Shown: positions 7,320 through 7,423 of the stretch, one piece after another
Numbering within the stretch: position 1 is the first letter of the stretch
How the letters are laid out: each line of letters begins with the position of its first letter
DNA from: Chitinophaga pinensis
GTDB taxonomy: Bacteria > Bacteroidota > Bacteroidia > Flavobacteriales_D > Crocinitomicaceae
Assembly: GCA_945868555.1 (NCBI GenBank)
Contig: CAMBMC010000114.1
Span: 1 to 7,423 of the forward strand
Length of the DNA: 7,423 nucleotides
Direction: 5' to 3'
Made by a program: the position numbers and the translations under genes
The notes under the pieces: generated by a model
Told to the model about the DNA's origin: nothing
The model's input: the letters and a program-made list of their open reading frames with translations, nothing else
Databases searched by the model: none

Positions 7320-7423
7320 TTCTAACTTTATAAATTCGTTCAATAATCTCAACGACTTTCAATCCTTCTAGTGCGTTTGTAGTAGCCGAAGTTCTTCCTT
7401 TTAATGTCTCAATGACATTTCTG
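7300..7423 (-). CDS. Probable Gfo/Idh/MocA-family oxidoreductase, C-terminal fragment
   Basis: An open minus-strand frame enters from the right edge (first full codon at 7422) and ends at TGA 7302-7300, giving 40 residues. The fragment contains NVIETLKGRTSATTNALEGL then KVVEIIERIYK. This resembles the C-terminal helix of Gfo/Idh/MocA sugar oxidoreductases, where an 'A..GLKVVEIIE.IY' pattern near the end is common. Such NAD-dependent enzymes often lie next to UDP-N-acetylhexosamine dehydrogenases (WbpB beside WbpA, for example), where they oxidise C3 of the UDP-sugar acid. That context fits, but 40 residues are too few to prove the family or the substrate. The gene overlaps the start of the tviB-like gene by 20 bases in another frame, so the two belong to one transcript. 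Confidence 0.62.
   Translation of the reverse strand, partial: RNVIETLKGRTSATTNALEGLKVVEIIERIYKVRNEQFNL

Noticed and set aside
7320..7352. An N-terminal extension of the nucleotide sugar dehydrogenase starting at TTG 7352.
   Set aside because: This stretch is the coding sequence of the upstream oxidoreductase C-terminus in another frame. The ATG at 7319 gives an N-terminus of the usual length for TviB-type enzymes.
1..7423. A new defence or mobile system, CRISPR array, tRNA or insertion sequence in the window.
   Set aside because: All coding sequence is explained by metabolic, envelope or polysaccharide families. No direct-repeat array, transposase, integrase or tRNA-like fold is visible.

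Overview
The window looks like chromosomal DNA from a member of the Bacteroidota, most likely a Flavobacteriales-type lineage. This is inferred from the protein families (a small PASTA protein with one membrane anchor, a DUF2279 protein, a TviB-type nucleotide sugar dehydrogenase, a PHP-type CpsB phosphatase), from AT-leaning coding sequence, and from A/T-rich leaders without clear Shine-Dalgarno sites. No RNA gene, mobile element, CRISPR array or long repeat is visible. Coding density is very high, and no gene-free stretch exceeds about 155 bases.

Left part (1-1534, minus strand): a LOG-family nucleotide phosphoribohydrolase gene is followed, after a 35-base gap, by a PASTA-domain membrane protein gene that runs off the left edge. 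The two probably form one transcription unit. A divergent intergenic region (1535-1689) separates them from a plus-strand gene for a secreted or envelope DUF2279 protein (1690-2589).

Middle (2596-4116, minus strand): a 506-residue polytopic membrane protein converges on the DUF2279 gene with only 6 bases between the stop codons. It joins a multi-pass domain carrying an HELAH zinc-protease-like motif to a C-terminal YceI-like lipid-binding domain. This unusual fusion is the most interesting item in the window.

Right part (4204-7423, minus strand): a tightly packed surface-polysaccharide operon. In transcription order (right to left) it contains the C-terminus of a probable Gfo/Idh/MocA oxidoreductase, a UDP-N-acetylhexosamine 6-dehydrogenase (TviB/WbpO type) that overlaps it by 20 bases, a dTDP-glucose 4,6-dehydratase (RfbB/RmlB), and a CpsB/CapC-type tyrosine phosphatase that starts with a non-ATG codon at the end of rfbB. 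Together they would supply a UDP-uronic acid precursor and the dTDP-4-keto-6-deoxyglucose intermediate, and would control polymer length or export through a tyrosine kinase not seen here. No defence system or clearly new multi-gene system was found.
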